Assembly (NCBI RefSeq): GCF_001683795.1
Contig: NZ_LIGX01000041.1
Span: 186,001-250,000, forward strand
Reading direction: 5' to 3'
Origin: Neoakkermansia glycaniphila
GTDB taxonomy: Bacteria > Verrucomicrobiota > Verrucomicrobiia > Verrucomicrobiales > Akkermansiaceae
Length of the DNA stretch: 64,000 nucleotides
Part shown: piece by piece, positions 24,132 through 32,525 of the stretch
How positions within the stretch are numbered: the first letter of the stretch is position 1
Layout of the letters: the number at the start of each line of letters is the position of its first letter
The notes under the pieces: generated by a model
What the model saw: the letters and a program-made list of their open reading frames with translations, nothing else
Told to the model about the DNA's origin: nothing
Databases searched by the model: none
Position numbers and translations under genes: made by a program

Positions 24132-26555
24132 ATGATGAAAATACATTTGATGACAGGCATAGCTCTGGCGATCGGATTGGGTGCAACGGTTCATGCGGTT
24201 CGGGCCGGAACTGCTCCGGCGACGCATGGCGACGATTCGGCAGTGGAGAAATTCGATGTGTACAGGGAAATATCTCCGCTGTCCATTACACCCGGAGGAT
24301 GGATCAGGGAGTATCTTGTCCGCCAGCAGAAGGGGCTTTCCAGCCATCCGGATGCACAGGGATATCCATTGAACACGAATATGTGGGACGGCGTGATTCC
24401 TTCGCAAAGCAAGAGCTGGTGGCCTTACGAGCAGACGGGGTATTATCTGGACGGTATGGCGAGGCTGGGCTACCTGCTCAGCGACGAAAAACTTTTGTCC
24501 CGGTATCAAAGAAATATCGACTGGGTGGTTTCCCACCCCACCGACAAGGGGCTGATCGGCACGAGCCTGTATTGCAATCCTTCGCATTGGCCCAATGCCG
24601 TGTTTTTCAAATCGGTGATTCCCCATGTGATGGCGACGGGCGATCAAAAGACGATTGATGCATGGCATCGTCATTATACGGCGACTTCTGCGAAGGATAT
24701 CGGATTGGGCGAGCGCAATGTCCTGAATGTGGAAGGTCTGCTGCGAACATACGGGTGGACGAACGATAAGGCTCTGCTGCAGAAAGCAGAAGATGCCTAT
24801 GTGATTCATGATAAGGATCCCGGTTCTTTTCAGTTGCCCTATTCCCTGGTAAAATCCGACCATAAGGTGGTGATTCACGGAGTGACGTTCGCCGAAGCCT
24901 TGAAGCTCCCGGTGCTGTTCTATATGTACACGGGCAAGAAGGAATATCTTGATGCGGCAGAAAAGGGAATGCGTACGGTCATTCGCGATCATATGAGCGA
25001 TAGCGGCGTGCCGTCGAGTACGGAATACCTGTCGACCCGCGATCCTCTGCAGGCCCACGAAACCTGTGTTTCTTCGGATTTTGCCTGGACTCTGGGTTAT
25101 TACCTGATGGCTACGGGGAATGCGGTGTATGCGGATATGCTGGAGAAGGATTGCTTCAATGCGGGGCCGGGAGCCGTCAACAAGGATTTTACCGGGCTGC
25201 AATATTTCTCCGCCGACAATCAGGTGATTGCGACGGGGTGCAGCAACCATGCCAAAAACAGGCGAGGAGGAAACTGGATGCAGTACCGGCCCGACCACGA
25301 GCCCGCCTGCTGCCCCGGCAATGCTCATCGCCTGATGCCTATTTATGCCACCCGGATGTGGATGCGGGACAGGAAGGGCGGTATCGTCGCCGCTCTGTAC
25401 GGGCCTTCGGAAGTGACGTTCGAGCATGGTGGCATAAAGGTGACCATCGAAGAGAGAACTTCCTATCCTTTCGACGAGAAGGTTGCCTTTGTTTTCAAGG
25501 TGGACGGCGCGGTAAAGATTCCTTTTTCCTTCCGTATTCCGGGCTGGTGCGGCAAGCCGTCCGTTTCCGTGAACGGAAAGCCTTACAAGGGAGATTTGAA
25601 GCCCGGTGCGTATGTGACGCTTGACAGGACGTTCAAGTCCGGCGACAAAGTGGAGGTGCGTTTGCCGATGCCTGTCCGCCTGAACCGATACCAGAATGCG
25701 CTGAGCGTGGAACGAGGCCCGGTGCTGTATTCCTATGCGGTGCCGGAAAAAGTGGAAGTCGATGTCAAGGCGACCAAAAACAAGGATTTTCCCGCTCTTG
25801 CCATTACGCCGACGGGAGACTGGAATTATGCGCTGGATGTCAATGAGAACAATTTTGCGAAGCGTGTTTCCGTGATTCCTGCCAGGGATGGCGCCTATCC
25901 GTTCGACGGCGGTTCCGGGGCTCCTGCCTTGAAGGTGCCCGTGCGCAAGGTCAAAGGGTGGGCGCTGGATCAAGGGAAGATGACGCCGCCGATTCCGATC
26001 GCCTATGAACTGGAAAAAGAGCAGGAATGGTTGACCCTCGTTCCCTATGGGGCGACAAGGTTGCGGATGACCCATTTCCCGGAGTGCGTGGAGCGTGTGG
26101 AAATCCCGGTGGGCGGATGGGAGATTTCCCCCGCCTATGATTATGACAAGTCACGCCTGATCGATGATCAGAAGTTTGCCCCGGAAACGGGAGATGCGGT
26201 GGAGTGGAAGCCGGCTTCACCCAATGGTTCGGGGATTGTCGATCTGTCGAAGGCTCTTGATGAAAAGAAGGGATTGGCCTACGCCCGGACGACGATCGAA
26301 AGCGATCGTTCCGGCAAGGCATGGCTGGCAGTCAATGCCAAGGATAGCTGCATCGTATGGCTGAACGGGAAGATCGTTCACAGGATGGAGCCCCCGAACG
26401 ATGTCGAATTCCAAGCCCCGGATATGGTGCCTGTGACTTTGAATAAGGGCAGAAACGAGGTGCAGGTGAAGGTTGCCAAGAGTTTTCCGGTCGTTCCTGT
26501 TGGCCAGTATCCTGCAGGCTGGGGCGTTCGCCTCCGTTGCGTGCGCGATAAATAA
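24132..26555 (+). CDS. GH127-type beta-L-arabinofuranosidase family protein, secreted
   Basis: The 807-residue product begins MMKIHLMTGIALAIGLGATV, a signal peptide (ATG at 24135 equally possible). The alpha/alpha barrel shows the GH127 (DUF1680) marks: SKSWWPYEQTGYYLDGMARL, LYCNPSHWP, and the metal/thiol site E310-x-C312 (QAHETC) with C393-C394 (ACCPGNAHR), matching the Glu-Cys-Cys-Cys zinc site of the characterised HypBA1. Beta domains follow, and the last ~130 residues look like a carbohydrate-binding module. In GH127 and relatives the substrates are arabinofuranosides or similar. Exact specificity cannot be read from sequence. Converges with the GH3 gene. Confidence 0.88.
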   Translation: MMKIHLMTGIALAIGLGATVHAVRAGTAPATHGDDSAVEKFDVYREISPLSITPGGWIREYLVRQQKGLSSHPDAQGYPLNTNMWDGVIPSQSKSWWPYEQTGYYLDGMARLGYLLSDEKLLSRYQRNIDWVVSHPTDKGLIGTSLYCNPSHWPNAVFFKSVIPHVMATGDQKTIDAWHRHYTATSAKDIGLGERNVLNVEGLLRTYGWTNDKALLQKAEDAYVIHDKDPGSFQLPYSLVKSDHKVVIHGVTFAEALKLPVLFYMYTGKKEYLDAAEKGMRTVIRDHMSDSGVPSSTEYLSTRDPLQAHETCVSSDFAWTLGYYLMATGNAVYADMLEKDCFNAGPGAVNKDFTGLQYFSADNQVIATGCSNHAKNRRGGNWMQYRPDHEPACCPGNAHRLMPIYATRMWMRDRKGGIVAALYGPSEVTFEHGGIKVTIEERTSYPFDEKVAFVFKVDGAVKIPFSFRIPGWCGKPSVSVNGKPYKGDLKPGAYVTLDRTFKSGDKVEVRLPMPVRLNRYQNALSVERGPVLYSYAVPEKVEVDVKATKNKDFPALAITPTGDWNYALDVNENNFAKRVSVIPARDGAYPFDGGSGAPALKVPVRKVKGWALDQGKMTPPIPIAYELEKEQEWLTLVPYGATRLRMTHFPECVERVEIPVGGWEISPAYDYDKSRLIDDQKFAPETGDAVEWKPASPNGSGIVDLSKALDEKKGLAYARTTIESDRSGKAWLAVNAKDSCIVWLNGKIVHRMEPPNDVEFQAPDMVPVTLNKGRNEVQVKVAKSFPVVPVGQYPAGWGVRLRCVRDK

Positions 26556-26587
26556 CAGCGTACTCCGTTTGTTGGAATGCAATTTAG

Positions 26588-26623
26588 AAGACGCTCCTTC
26601 CGCCAACCGGAAGGAGCGTTTTG
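26588..26623 (+). terminator. Intrinsic terminator between the GH127 and GH3 genes
   Basis: An 11-base perfect stem (ACGCTCCTTCC and complement) with a 7-base loop, followed by TTTT on the plus strand. The minus-strand gene ends only 15 bases away and may use it too. Confidence 0.75.
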
Positions 26624-26637
26624 CATGCGTCAAATCG

Positions 26638-28908
26638 TCAATGAGTTCCGATGGCGTTTCCGGGAGGCGGCGTGGTGTGTTCTTGCTCGAAGGTGTAGGT
26701 GACCGGAAGGTTCCGTGAAGAATTGCCTATGGAGATTCGGTAGGTGCCCGAGGGGATTTCCCATTTGCCGGATTGCTCGTTCCAGAATCTTTTTTCCTTG
26801 TCGGTCAGTGTGAAAGAGACGGTGCGGGATTCGCCGGGGTTCAAGAAAACTTTTTCGTATCCGACCAGTTCGCGGACGGGCATTTGCGCTTGTCCATCGG
26901 GTTTGGACAGGTAGCACTGGACAACTTCGGCTCCCGCCTTTTTACCGGTGTTGGTGACGATGACTTCGAATGTGTCCTTGTTGCCGCTGTTTTTTTTGTC
27001 GAAGCTGAATGTGGTATAGGAAAGGCCGTATCCGAACGGGAAGCGGGGGGCGATACCCGCTTTGTCAAAGTGGCGGTATCCGACCCAGATGCTGTCCCCG
27101 TATCGTTGTTCCGGACGCTTGTCATGTCCGTTGGCATCCTTTTCGATAACGCCGGGGTAGGAGATTGTGCCCGTGCTGTGGCTGAGCCAGTCTTCCAGTT
27201 TTTTGCCGAAGGTTTGCGGCAGTTTGCCGGAAGGGTTGGCCTTGCCGAAGATGATGTTCGAAGCGGCGGTTCCGGCTTCCTGTCCTCCGTACCACGTGAC
27301 GAGAACGGCGGGCACTTGGTCGATCCATTCTTCCATCTGTACAGGAGCGCCTACTGTCAGAGCCACGATGACGGAGGGGTTGGCTTCGATGATGCGTGCG
27401 ATCAATTCGGCCTGTTTGCCTTTGAGGTCGAGGTCGGGTTTGTCCGAGTCAGGCAGGACGCCCCAGCCCAGTTTTTCCTTGTCGTAAGTGTGGTCCGTAC
27501 CTCCGAAGAAGAGGACGATGTCGGCCTGTTTCGCCGCATCTACCGGGTCCATTTCTTTCAGGTTCGGGCAGGAGCGGATTTTGGGTTCTTCAAAGCGGAA
27601 TCCGGGTGCGTAGAGGACGTTTTCTTCCCCGAAGAGGTCGACGATTGCTTTCAGGGGGGTGATTTCATGCGTGCCGCGGATAGCGCCCGAGCCTCCTCGC
27701 GTGTGCAGGGTCGATCCGTCTGCCATGGTGTGGTATTGGTCGGCATTGGGGCCGATGACGGCGATTTTTTTGATCTTGTCGCGGGAGAGGGGGAGGATAT
27801 TTTGGTTGTTTTTGAGGAGTACGACGGCTTCTTCGGCAATCCGGCGGGCGATGTCGGCCTGCTGTGGCGTGTTGGCCGGGCCGCCCGTGGCGCGGTCGAA
27901 TGCGCCGATGCGGAAGAGGAGGCGGAGGTTGCGCCGTACGGCAGCGTCGAACATGTTGCGGTCGATTCTGCCTTCTTGTACGGCTTTGGCGATGGCTTTA
28001 TCCTTCCCGGCGTTTTTGCCGGAGGGCATTTCCAGCGTGCAGCCACCATTGATGGCGGGTACATCTCCGTGCCATGCCCCCCAGTCGGAGACAAGGGCTC
28101 CATCCCACTTGAGTTCATCGTACAGGAGGGTGTTGAGCTTTTTGTTGTGTGAAGGGTACTGGCCTCGAACCAGGTTGTACGAGGTCATGATGGACCAGGG
28201 GTTGGAGTTGTCGATCGCGATCTGGAAGGGGCGGGCATAAATTTCGCGCAGGGATCGCTCGTCGGTATCGACGTTCATGACGGTGCGCGCCCATTCCTGA
28301 TCGTTCAAGACCCAGTGTTTGGCGCATACGGCGACGCCCTCTCCCTGGACGCCGTTGATATAGCCGGCTGCCGTCATGCCGGCAAGGTAGGGATCTTCGC
28401 CGAAGTATTCAAAGGAGCGTGCTCCCAGCGGCGTGCGCATCATATTGATTCCCGGCCCCAGGATGACGCGGCCGTGGGCCGCCCTTGTTTCTTCTCCCAG
28501 CACCTTCCCGGCGAGTCGGACGAGTTCCCTGTTCCATGTGGCGGCCATGGCGATGCCGCAAGGGAGAGCCGTGGAAGGTTTCCCTTCTTCCAGCCGGACG
28601 CCCTGCGGTCCGTCGAACATGCCGAATTCGGCGAGTCCGATGCGAGGGATGCGCCCATAGGAGAATGTGGAGGCTCCGTGCAGAAGTTCGGCCTTTTCCT
28701 CCATGCTCAGGCGCGGGAGGAGGTCGTCGATTCGTTCTTCGATGGGCAAGGATGCATTTCTGTATTTTGCGTCGATCAGCGAAGCGTCGGTCGGGGGAGC
28801 GATCGGTTTGATTTCCTCTTTTTGGTTGACGTCGGCGAATTGCTGTCCCATGGCGGCGGAAATGGCGGCGAGGGCAAAACAGGAAGCTGTTATGGAATGG
28901 TATCGCAT
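26638..28908 (-). CDS. Secreted GH3 beta-glycosidase
   Basis: The 756-residue protein begins MRYHSITASCFALAAISAAM, a signal peptide. The GH3 N domain has the substrate-binding FGMFDGPQGVRL, KH at 197-198 (AVCAKHWVLND) and the nucleophile Asp275 in GALVSDWGAWHG. The C domain follows (VVLLKNNQNILPL, VIGPNAD), then a fibronectin-type III-like end with the FPFGYGLSYTTF hinge. Layout is that of beta-glucosidase/beta-xylosidase type GH3 enzymes; the sugar is not decided. Start at 28908 is set by the signal peptide. Convergent with the GH127 gene, which may act on related plant or host glycans. Confidence 0.93.
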   Translation of the reverse strand: MRYHSITASCFALAAISAAMGQQFADVNQKEEIKPIAPPTDASLIDAKYRNASLPIEERIDDLLPRLSMEEKAELLHGASTFSYGRIPRIGLAEFGMFDGPQGVRLEEGKPSTALPCGIAMAATWNRELVRLAGKVLGEETRAAHGRVILGPGINMMRTPLGARSFEYFGEDPYLAGMTAAGYINGVQGEGVAVCAKHWVLNDQEWARTVMNVDTDERSLREIYARPFQIAIDNSNPWSIMTSYNLVRGQYPSHNKKLNTLLYDELKWDGALVSDWGAWHGDVPAINGGCTLEMPSGKNAGKDKAIAKAVQEGRIDRNMFDAAVRRNLRLLFRIGAFDRATGGPANTPQQADIARRIAEEAVVLLKNNQNILPLSRDKIKKIAVIGPNADQYHTMADGSTLHTRGGSGAIRGTHEITPLKAIVDLFGEENVLYAPGFRFEEPKIRSCPNLKEMDPVDAAKQADIVLFFGGTDHTYDKEKLGWGVLPDSDKPDLDLKGKQAELIARIIEANPSVIVALTVGAPVQMEEWIDQVPAVLVTWYGGQEAGTAASNIIFGKANPSGKLPQTFGKKLEDWLSHSTGTISYPGVIEKDANGHDKRPEQRYGDSIWVGYRHFDKAGIAPRFPFGYGLSYTTFSFDKKNSGNKDTFEVIVTNTGKKAGAEVVQCYLSKPDGQAQMPVRELVGYEKVFLNPGESRTVSFTLTDKEKRFWNEQSGKWEIPSGTYRISIGNSSRNLPVTYTFEQEHTTPPPGNAIGTH

Positions 28909-29182
28909 GGCTTTTATACGAGGCGGGCAGCATGATTGTATCATGAAATGAGTTTCTGCTTTCAAGTTTGTGTCCGGATCGTCTACGGCCATGCCGTTTT
29001 TTCGGCTTTTCTGTTTTGATGATTCGCTGCAGGCTGCCGGGACGTATGCTGTGTTTCCTGTGTGAAAAGTGAGGTGTGAGTATCACCTCTTGACGCGTGA
29101 AGGCTGAGGGAGATGCGCTTTATTGTCCGGTGCCGCAGTTTTAACCTTGACGGATAGGGTCTAACAGGAGTATTGAAGACCT

Positions 29183-29896
29183 ATGTCCGATTACCAGCTG
29201 GATCAGCAGAGGCCCGTTTCGGCGGGGAGAACACAGTTGCGCGTGAATGCGTTTCTGAACAAGGTGTATTTGTGGATGGCTTTCGGCCTGCTGGCGACGG
29301 CGTTGACTTGCCATGCGACGGTGACGTCGGCATTGTTCATGACGTGGCTGAGCGGGAATTTCGGTATTTTTCTGTGTCTGTGCCTTGCCGAGCTGGGGCT
29401 GGTGTGGTGGCTGTCGTCTGCGATTGCCCGCAATGCGATCGGTACGGGTACGGCCCGGTTCATGTTCCTGCTGTATGCGGGGTTAAGCGGTGTGACGCTG
29501 GGGCCGCTGGTGATGTTTTATACGGCCGAGTCCCTGACGCTGGCTTTTGCCTGTACGGCGGGCACATTCGGTGCGATGACGATTGTGGGGCTGGTGACGA
29601 AGCGGGATATGAGTACATGGGGGCGCACGCTGATGATGATTCTGATCGGTCTGATTATTGCAATGGTTGTCAATATGTTTGTGGGTAGTTCCACGCTTGA
29701 TCTCGCGATCAGTCTGGCAGGGGTGCTGCTGTTCTCGATCCTGACTGCCTACGATACGCAGAAGCTGCTGCGCGCCGGGGAGTCGATGGACGGTAACGTT
29801 GCGGACAAGGCTGCCGTGCTGGGTGCGCTGGAGCTGTATCTCGATTTCATTAATCTGTTCATCTTTCTGTTGCGCCTGCTGGGCCGCAGGAATTGA
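29183..29896 (+). CDS. Bax inhibitor-1/YccA family membrane protein
   Basis: The 237-residue product has seven hydrophobic helices after a short polar N terminus (RVNAFLNKVYLWMAFGLLAT) and the BI-1 signature region near the C-terminal half (YDTQKLLR, with the helix LYLDFINLFIFLLRLLG). Family members include calcium-leak channels of the BsYetJ type and E. coli YccA, which modulates FtsH. AGGAG precedes the ATG by 12 bases, a wide but visible ribosome site. The 274 bases upstream hold no gene; they contain GAGGTG-7-CACCTC at 29071-29089, which I do not assign. Confidence 0.93.
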   Translation: MSDYQLDQQRPVSAGRTQLRVNAFLNKVYLWMAFGLLATALTCHATVTSALFMTWLSGNFGIFLCLCLAELGLVWWLSSAIARNAIGTGTARFMFLLYAGLSGVTLGPLVMFYTAESLTLAFACTAGTFGAMTIVGLVTKRDMSTWGRTLMMILIGLIIAMVVNMFVGSSTLDLAISLAGVLLFSILTAYDTQKLLRAGESMDGNVADKAAVLGALELYLDFINLFIFLLRLLGRRN

Positions 29897-30029
29897 CGGG
29901 ATGCCGGATTTCCGGTTCGTTTTTCTTCCCCGGTGCGGCAGGGCCGTGCCGGGTGTTTTTATGTCTTTCTATCTGTTTTCAAACGGCCGGAGAGGTTTTG
30001 CGGTCGCATACGGTAAACAAGGAGTTGAG

Positions 30030-30524
30030 ATGAAGAAGACTTTTACCCTGTATAGCGAAGATCTGGGCGGCATCGCTTCGCCGATGCACCGCCATTTGAG
30101 CGTGGGAGGCAGCGATTGCTCGCCCCAGTTGTCTTGGGAGAATGCTCCGGACGGTACGCGGAGTTTTGCCGTGACGATTCACGATGCCGATGCTCCGACG
30201 GGGAGCGGTTTTTGGCACTGGATTCTGGTGGATTTGCCGCCGGATGTGTCGGCGCTGCCATCCGGGGCGGGCGATCCCTATGCCGGGGGCTTGCCCGGCA
30301 AGGCCCTGCAAGCGCGAAACGATGCGGGCGTGTGCGGCTATACGGGGCCTTTTCCTCCTCCCGGCCACGGGTGGCATCTGTATCTGGTGACGGTGTATGC
30401 TCTGGATGTCGATTCGCTGTGCGTCGAGAGCGGTACGCCTGCGGCGCAGATCGGTTTCCGGCTCTGGGAGCATACGATCGAGAAGGCTTCTCTGGTGTTT
30501 TACGATCGGGTGCCGGCCGTGTGA
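30030..30524 (+). CDS. YbhB/YbcL family (PEBP, Raf-kinase-inhibitor-like) protein
   Basis: The 164-residue product has no signal peptide and should be cytoplasmic. The fold marks are SPQLSWENAPDG, the ligand-site IHDADAPTGSGFWHW, and the late Y-G-type segment CGYTGPFPPPGHGWHLY followed by VTVYALD. Function of bacterial members is mostly unknown. The start at 30030 has a good ribosome site (AAGGAG at 30019-30024), one of few in the window, which decides it against longer upstream starts. Confidence 0.93.
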   Translation: MKKTFTLYSEDLGGIASPMHRHLSVGGSDCSPQLSWENAPDGTRSFAVTIHDADAPTGSGFWHWILVDLPPDVSALPSGAGDPYAGGLPGKALQARNDAGVCGYTGPFPPPGHGWHLYLVTVYALDVDSLCVESGTPAAQIGFRLWEHTIEKASLVFYDRVPAV

Positions 30525-30529
30525 AGCCG

Positions 30530-30557
30530 CCCGGCGGGCTAACGCCTGCCCGCCGGG
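30530..30557 (+). terminator. GC-rich hairpin after the PEBP gene
   Basis: CCCGGCGGGC and its exact complement enclose an 8-base loop 6 bases after the stop. There is no T run, so termination is likely weak or factor-assisted. The remaining bases to 30705 show nothing. Confidence 0.4.
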
Positions 30558-30705
30558 ACGTCCGGAGGGTGAAAGAGGACTCGACTTCGGAAAGAAGCCG
30601 CCACGCGAGGATGGTGCCGCGAACGGTTGCTTTCGTGCGCGTATGATAAGGCATGCGCCGCAGGATGCGGCTCCGCCTGTGGAGCGTTTTGCCTGCAGGC
30701 GGTGT

Positions 30706-31752
30706 TTACAGTTCGGAATCGAGCTGTTTCATGCGTTTGTTCCTTTCGAGCCACGCGCAGAAGATGCAGAATTCGTACAGGAGGTACATCGGCAGCGCCA
30801 TGATGAGCATGGTGGCCGGGTCGGGCGTGGGGGCGAGGATGAGGGCGAGGATGAGGATGGCGGCGATGGCGTAGGTGCGCGTGCGGCTCATCAGTTCGTA
30901 GGTGAGGATGCCGAGTTTGACGAAGGGGATGACGAGGACGGGCAGTTCGAAGGTGATGCCGAACATGAAGACGAGTTTGGTGGCAAAGGCGAGGTAGTAG
31001 CCGATGCGCCAGTCGTTTTCGATGCCCATGCCAATGGAGTATTCATAGAAGAAGCTCAGGACGCGCGGCAGTACGACGAAGTAGGCGAAGGTGCAGCCCG
31101 CCAGAAAGAGGCCGAAGCCGAAGGCGATGCTTTTGTATACGAGGCGGCGTTCGTGGTCCAGCAGTCCCGGCACGATGAATTGCAGCAGGAAGAACATCAA
31201 GAGGGGGAAGGAGATGACGAGGCCGCCGTAGAAGGACATTTTGAGCGAGAGCATGAAGGCTTCGCCGGGTTGGAAGGCTCCCATGAGTTTCAGGGAGTCA
31301 TGGCCGCTGCCGTTGCGGAGGATGGCTCCTTCGTTTTTCAGCGTGGCGGCGAGTTCGGCGATGGCCGGAGTTTCCGCAGCCTCGCGTATGTAGGCATCCC
31401 TTCTGTTTTCAGGGAGGAGGCCGGAGGCGCGGAGGATGGCGGCAGCCTGCGCCAGATGGCGTATCTGCTCGGGTTCCTGCTGAAGCAGGGCTCGGCGGCC
31501 CTTGGCTTCGAGTTCCGGCAGGGCGCCGGAGAGTTGTTTGGCTCGGGTCCAGTCGTCGACGGTGATGCCGCCGGGCAGGTGGGAAGTTTCGTAGCGCGTC
31601 CATACCTGATCGGCGGGATAGCGCAGTATGTCCATCAGCGCGGGAGCGAACTGGAAGCAGAGAAGCATGGTGATGGCGAGGGTCAGCGCCATCCGCATGA
31701 GGACTTTCCGCAAGTCGTCCAAGTGGTCGAGGAAGGGTTTTTCCTCGTCCAT
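30706..31752 (-). CDS. tatC: Sec-independent translocase TatC with an enlarged first periplasmic loop
   Basis: The 348-residue product is the core receptor of the twin-arginine pathway. It opens MDEEKPFLDHLDDLRK, the conserved cytoplasmic N terminus, with helix 1 at about 20-40. Instead of a short loop, about 90-100 extra charged, helix-forming residues (roughly 52-153) precede FQPGEAFMLSLKMS, the conserved start of helix 2. The other helices look normal (VLPRVLSFFYEYS, LVFMFGITFELPVLV, TPDPATMLIMALPM). A GTG at 31806 would add 18 residues. tatA/B are not adjacent. Confidence 0.92.
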   Translation of the reverse strand: MDEEKPFLDHLDDLRKVLMRMALTLAITMLLCFQFAPALMDILRYPADQVWTRYETSHLPGGITVDDWTRAKQLSGALPELEAKGRRALLQQEPEQIRHLAQAAAILRASGLLPENRRDAYIREAAETPAIAELAATLKNEGAILRNGSGHDSLKLMGAFQPGEAFMLSLKMSFYGGLVISFPLLMFFLLQFIVPGLLDHERRLVYKSIAFGFGLFLAGCTFAYFVVLPRVLSFFYEYSIGMGIENDWRIGYYLAFATKLVFMFGITFELPVLVIPFVKLGILTYELMSRTRTYAIAAILILALILAPTPDPATMLIMALPMYLLYEFCIFCAWLERNKRMKQLDSEL

Positions 31753-31816
31753 GGTCTGAATCTGCACTTTTTCACGCAGGCGGAATATGTGTTTCAGATA
31801 AAACACGTCCGCGACA

Positions 31817-31844
31817 GTGTACGCGAAACGGGGCGTGTTTCAAG
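31817..31844 (-). promoter_or_regulatory. Candidate tatC promoter
   Basis: TTGAAA and TACACT with a 16-base spacer on the minus strand; about 60 bases before the ATG at 31752. Confidence 0.45.
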
Positions 31845-32054
31845 CGGAAAGCGCATCATCGCCGTTCTTCCTCCCTCTTTGGTTCCCATGTTGCCGCTGC
31901 GGAGGATTGACTTGGTGCGGGGGATGGTGCTTCAGCAATGGGTGTACGAGAGGATGCGAGGAAACGGCGTATGCGGAAGAGCAGATGATTGATGTGATGC
32001 TTCTTGCCATATCAGGTGATTGTGGTAGGGTGTACGCAGGAAGGACAGGATCGT

Positions 32055-32447
32055 ATGATTGTTTTTTTCAATTTTTTGAACTGGATCGTTTTGCAGCCAT
32101 TGGCGATGGCTTTGTTTCTGCTTCCTGAGTTTGAGGGAGGAAAGAGTCTTCCCATACATGGGGCTTTGGGGTATGTGATGCTGTTTGCGGGTTGGGTGTT
32201 CAGTTTGTTGTGCCTGCTTTTGTGCGGATGGAGTGCCGCATGTGTCTGGTATATGAGGCGGAGGGGGTGCCGAAGTCCGTGGGTCATGGGTATGCTGATG
32301 GTTTTGCCTTATACCGTGTTGTTATTGATTGTGAATGAGTGGCCGTCGTTTCTCGTGATCGGGTGGGTCGCCAACGGCGTGTGTTGTGCCGCGATGTCGT
32401 GGATATGGGTGTCCCGTGAGAGGCGGAATGCGGTGGTGAAACGGTAA
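32055..32447 (+). CDS. Four-helix membrane protein, unknown function
   Basis: The 130-residue product is almost entirely hydrophobic, with four predicted helices (FLNWIVLQPLAMALFLL, YVMLFAGWVFSLLCLLLCGW, SPWVMGMLMVLPYTVLLLIV and FLVIGWVANGVCCAAMSWIW) joined by short basic or polar turns and ending RERRNAVVKR. No family recognised. A longer in-frame ATG exists at 32004; 32055 is preferred because AAGGA lies nearby at 32041. Between here and tatC (31845-32054) I see no gene. Confidence 0.6.
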   Translation: MIVFFNFLNWIVLQPLAMALFLLPEFEGGKSLPIHGALGYVMLFAGWVFSLLCLLLCGWSAACVWYMRRRGCRSPWVMGMLMVLPYTVLLLIVNEWPSFLVIGWVANGVCCAAMSWIWVSRERRNAVVKR

Positions 32448-32490
32448 TGCTGAGGCTTTTCGTTTTCGGCGGCGCATACGCACTTCTCGC

Positions 32491-32519
32491 TTCCTTTCCC
32501 CGGTGCGGTGTGCTTTACT
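32491..32519 (+). promoter_or_regulatory. Candidate gpmI promoter
   Basis: TTCCTT and TTTACT with a 17-base spacer. The -35 box is poor; the -10 box ends 6 bases before the gpmI ATG, the same geometry as ruvA and metH. Confidence 0.35.
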
Positions 32520-32525
32520 CTGCGC

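Noticed and set aside
29071..29089. GAGGTG-7-CACCTC inverted repeat upstream of the BI-1 gene
   Set aside because: A 6-base pair of arms is expected by chance at this frequency and I could not place a promoter beside it.
31817..32128. Plus-strand frame of 103 codons upstream of the four-helix membrane gene
   Set aside because: It overlaps the tatC promoter and the start of the next gene in another frame, is Cys-rich and has no family features.
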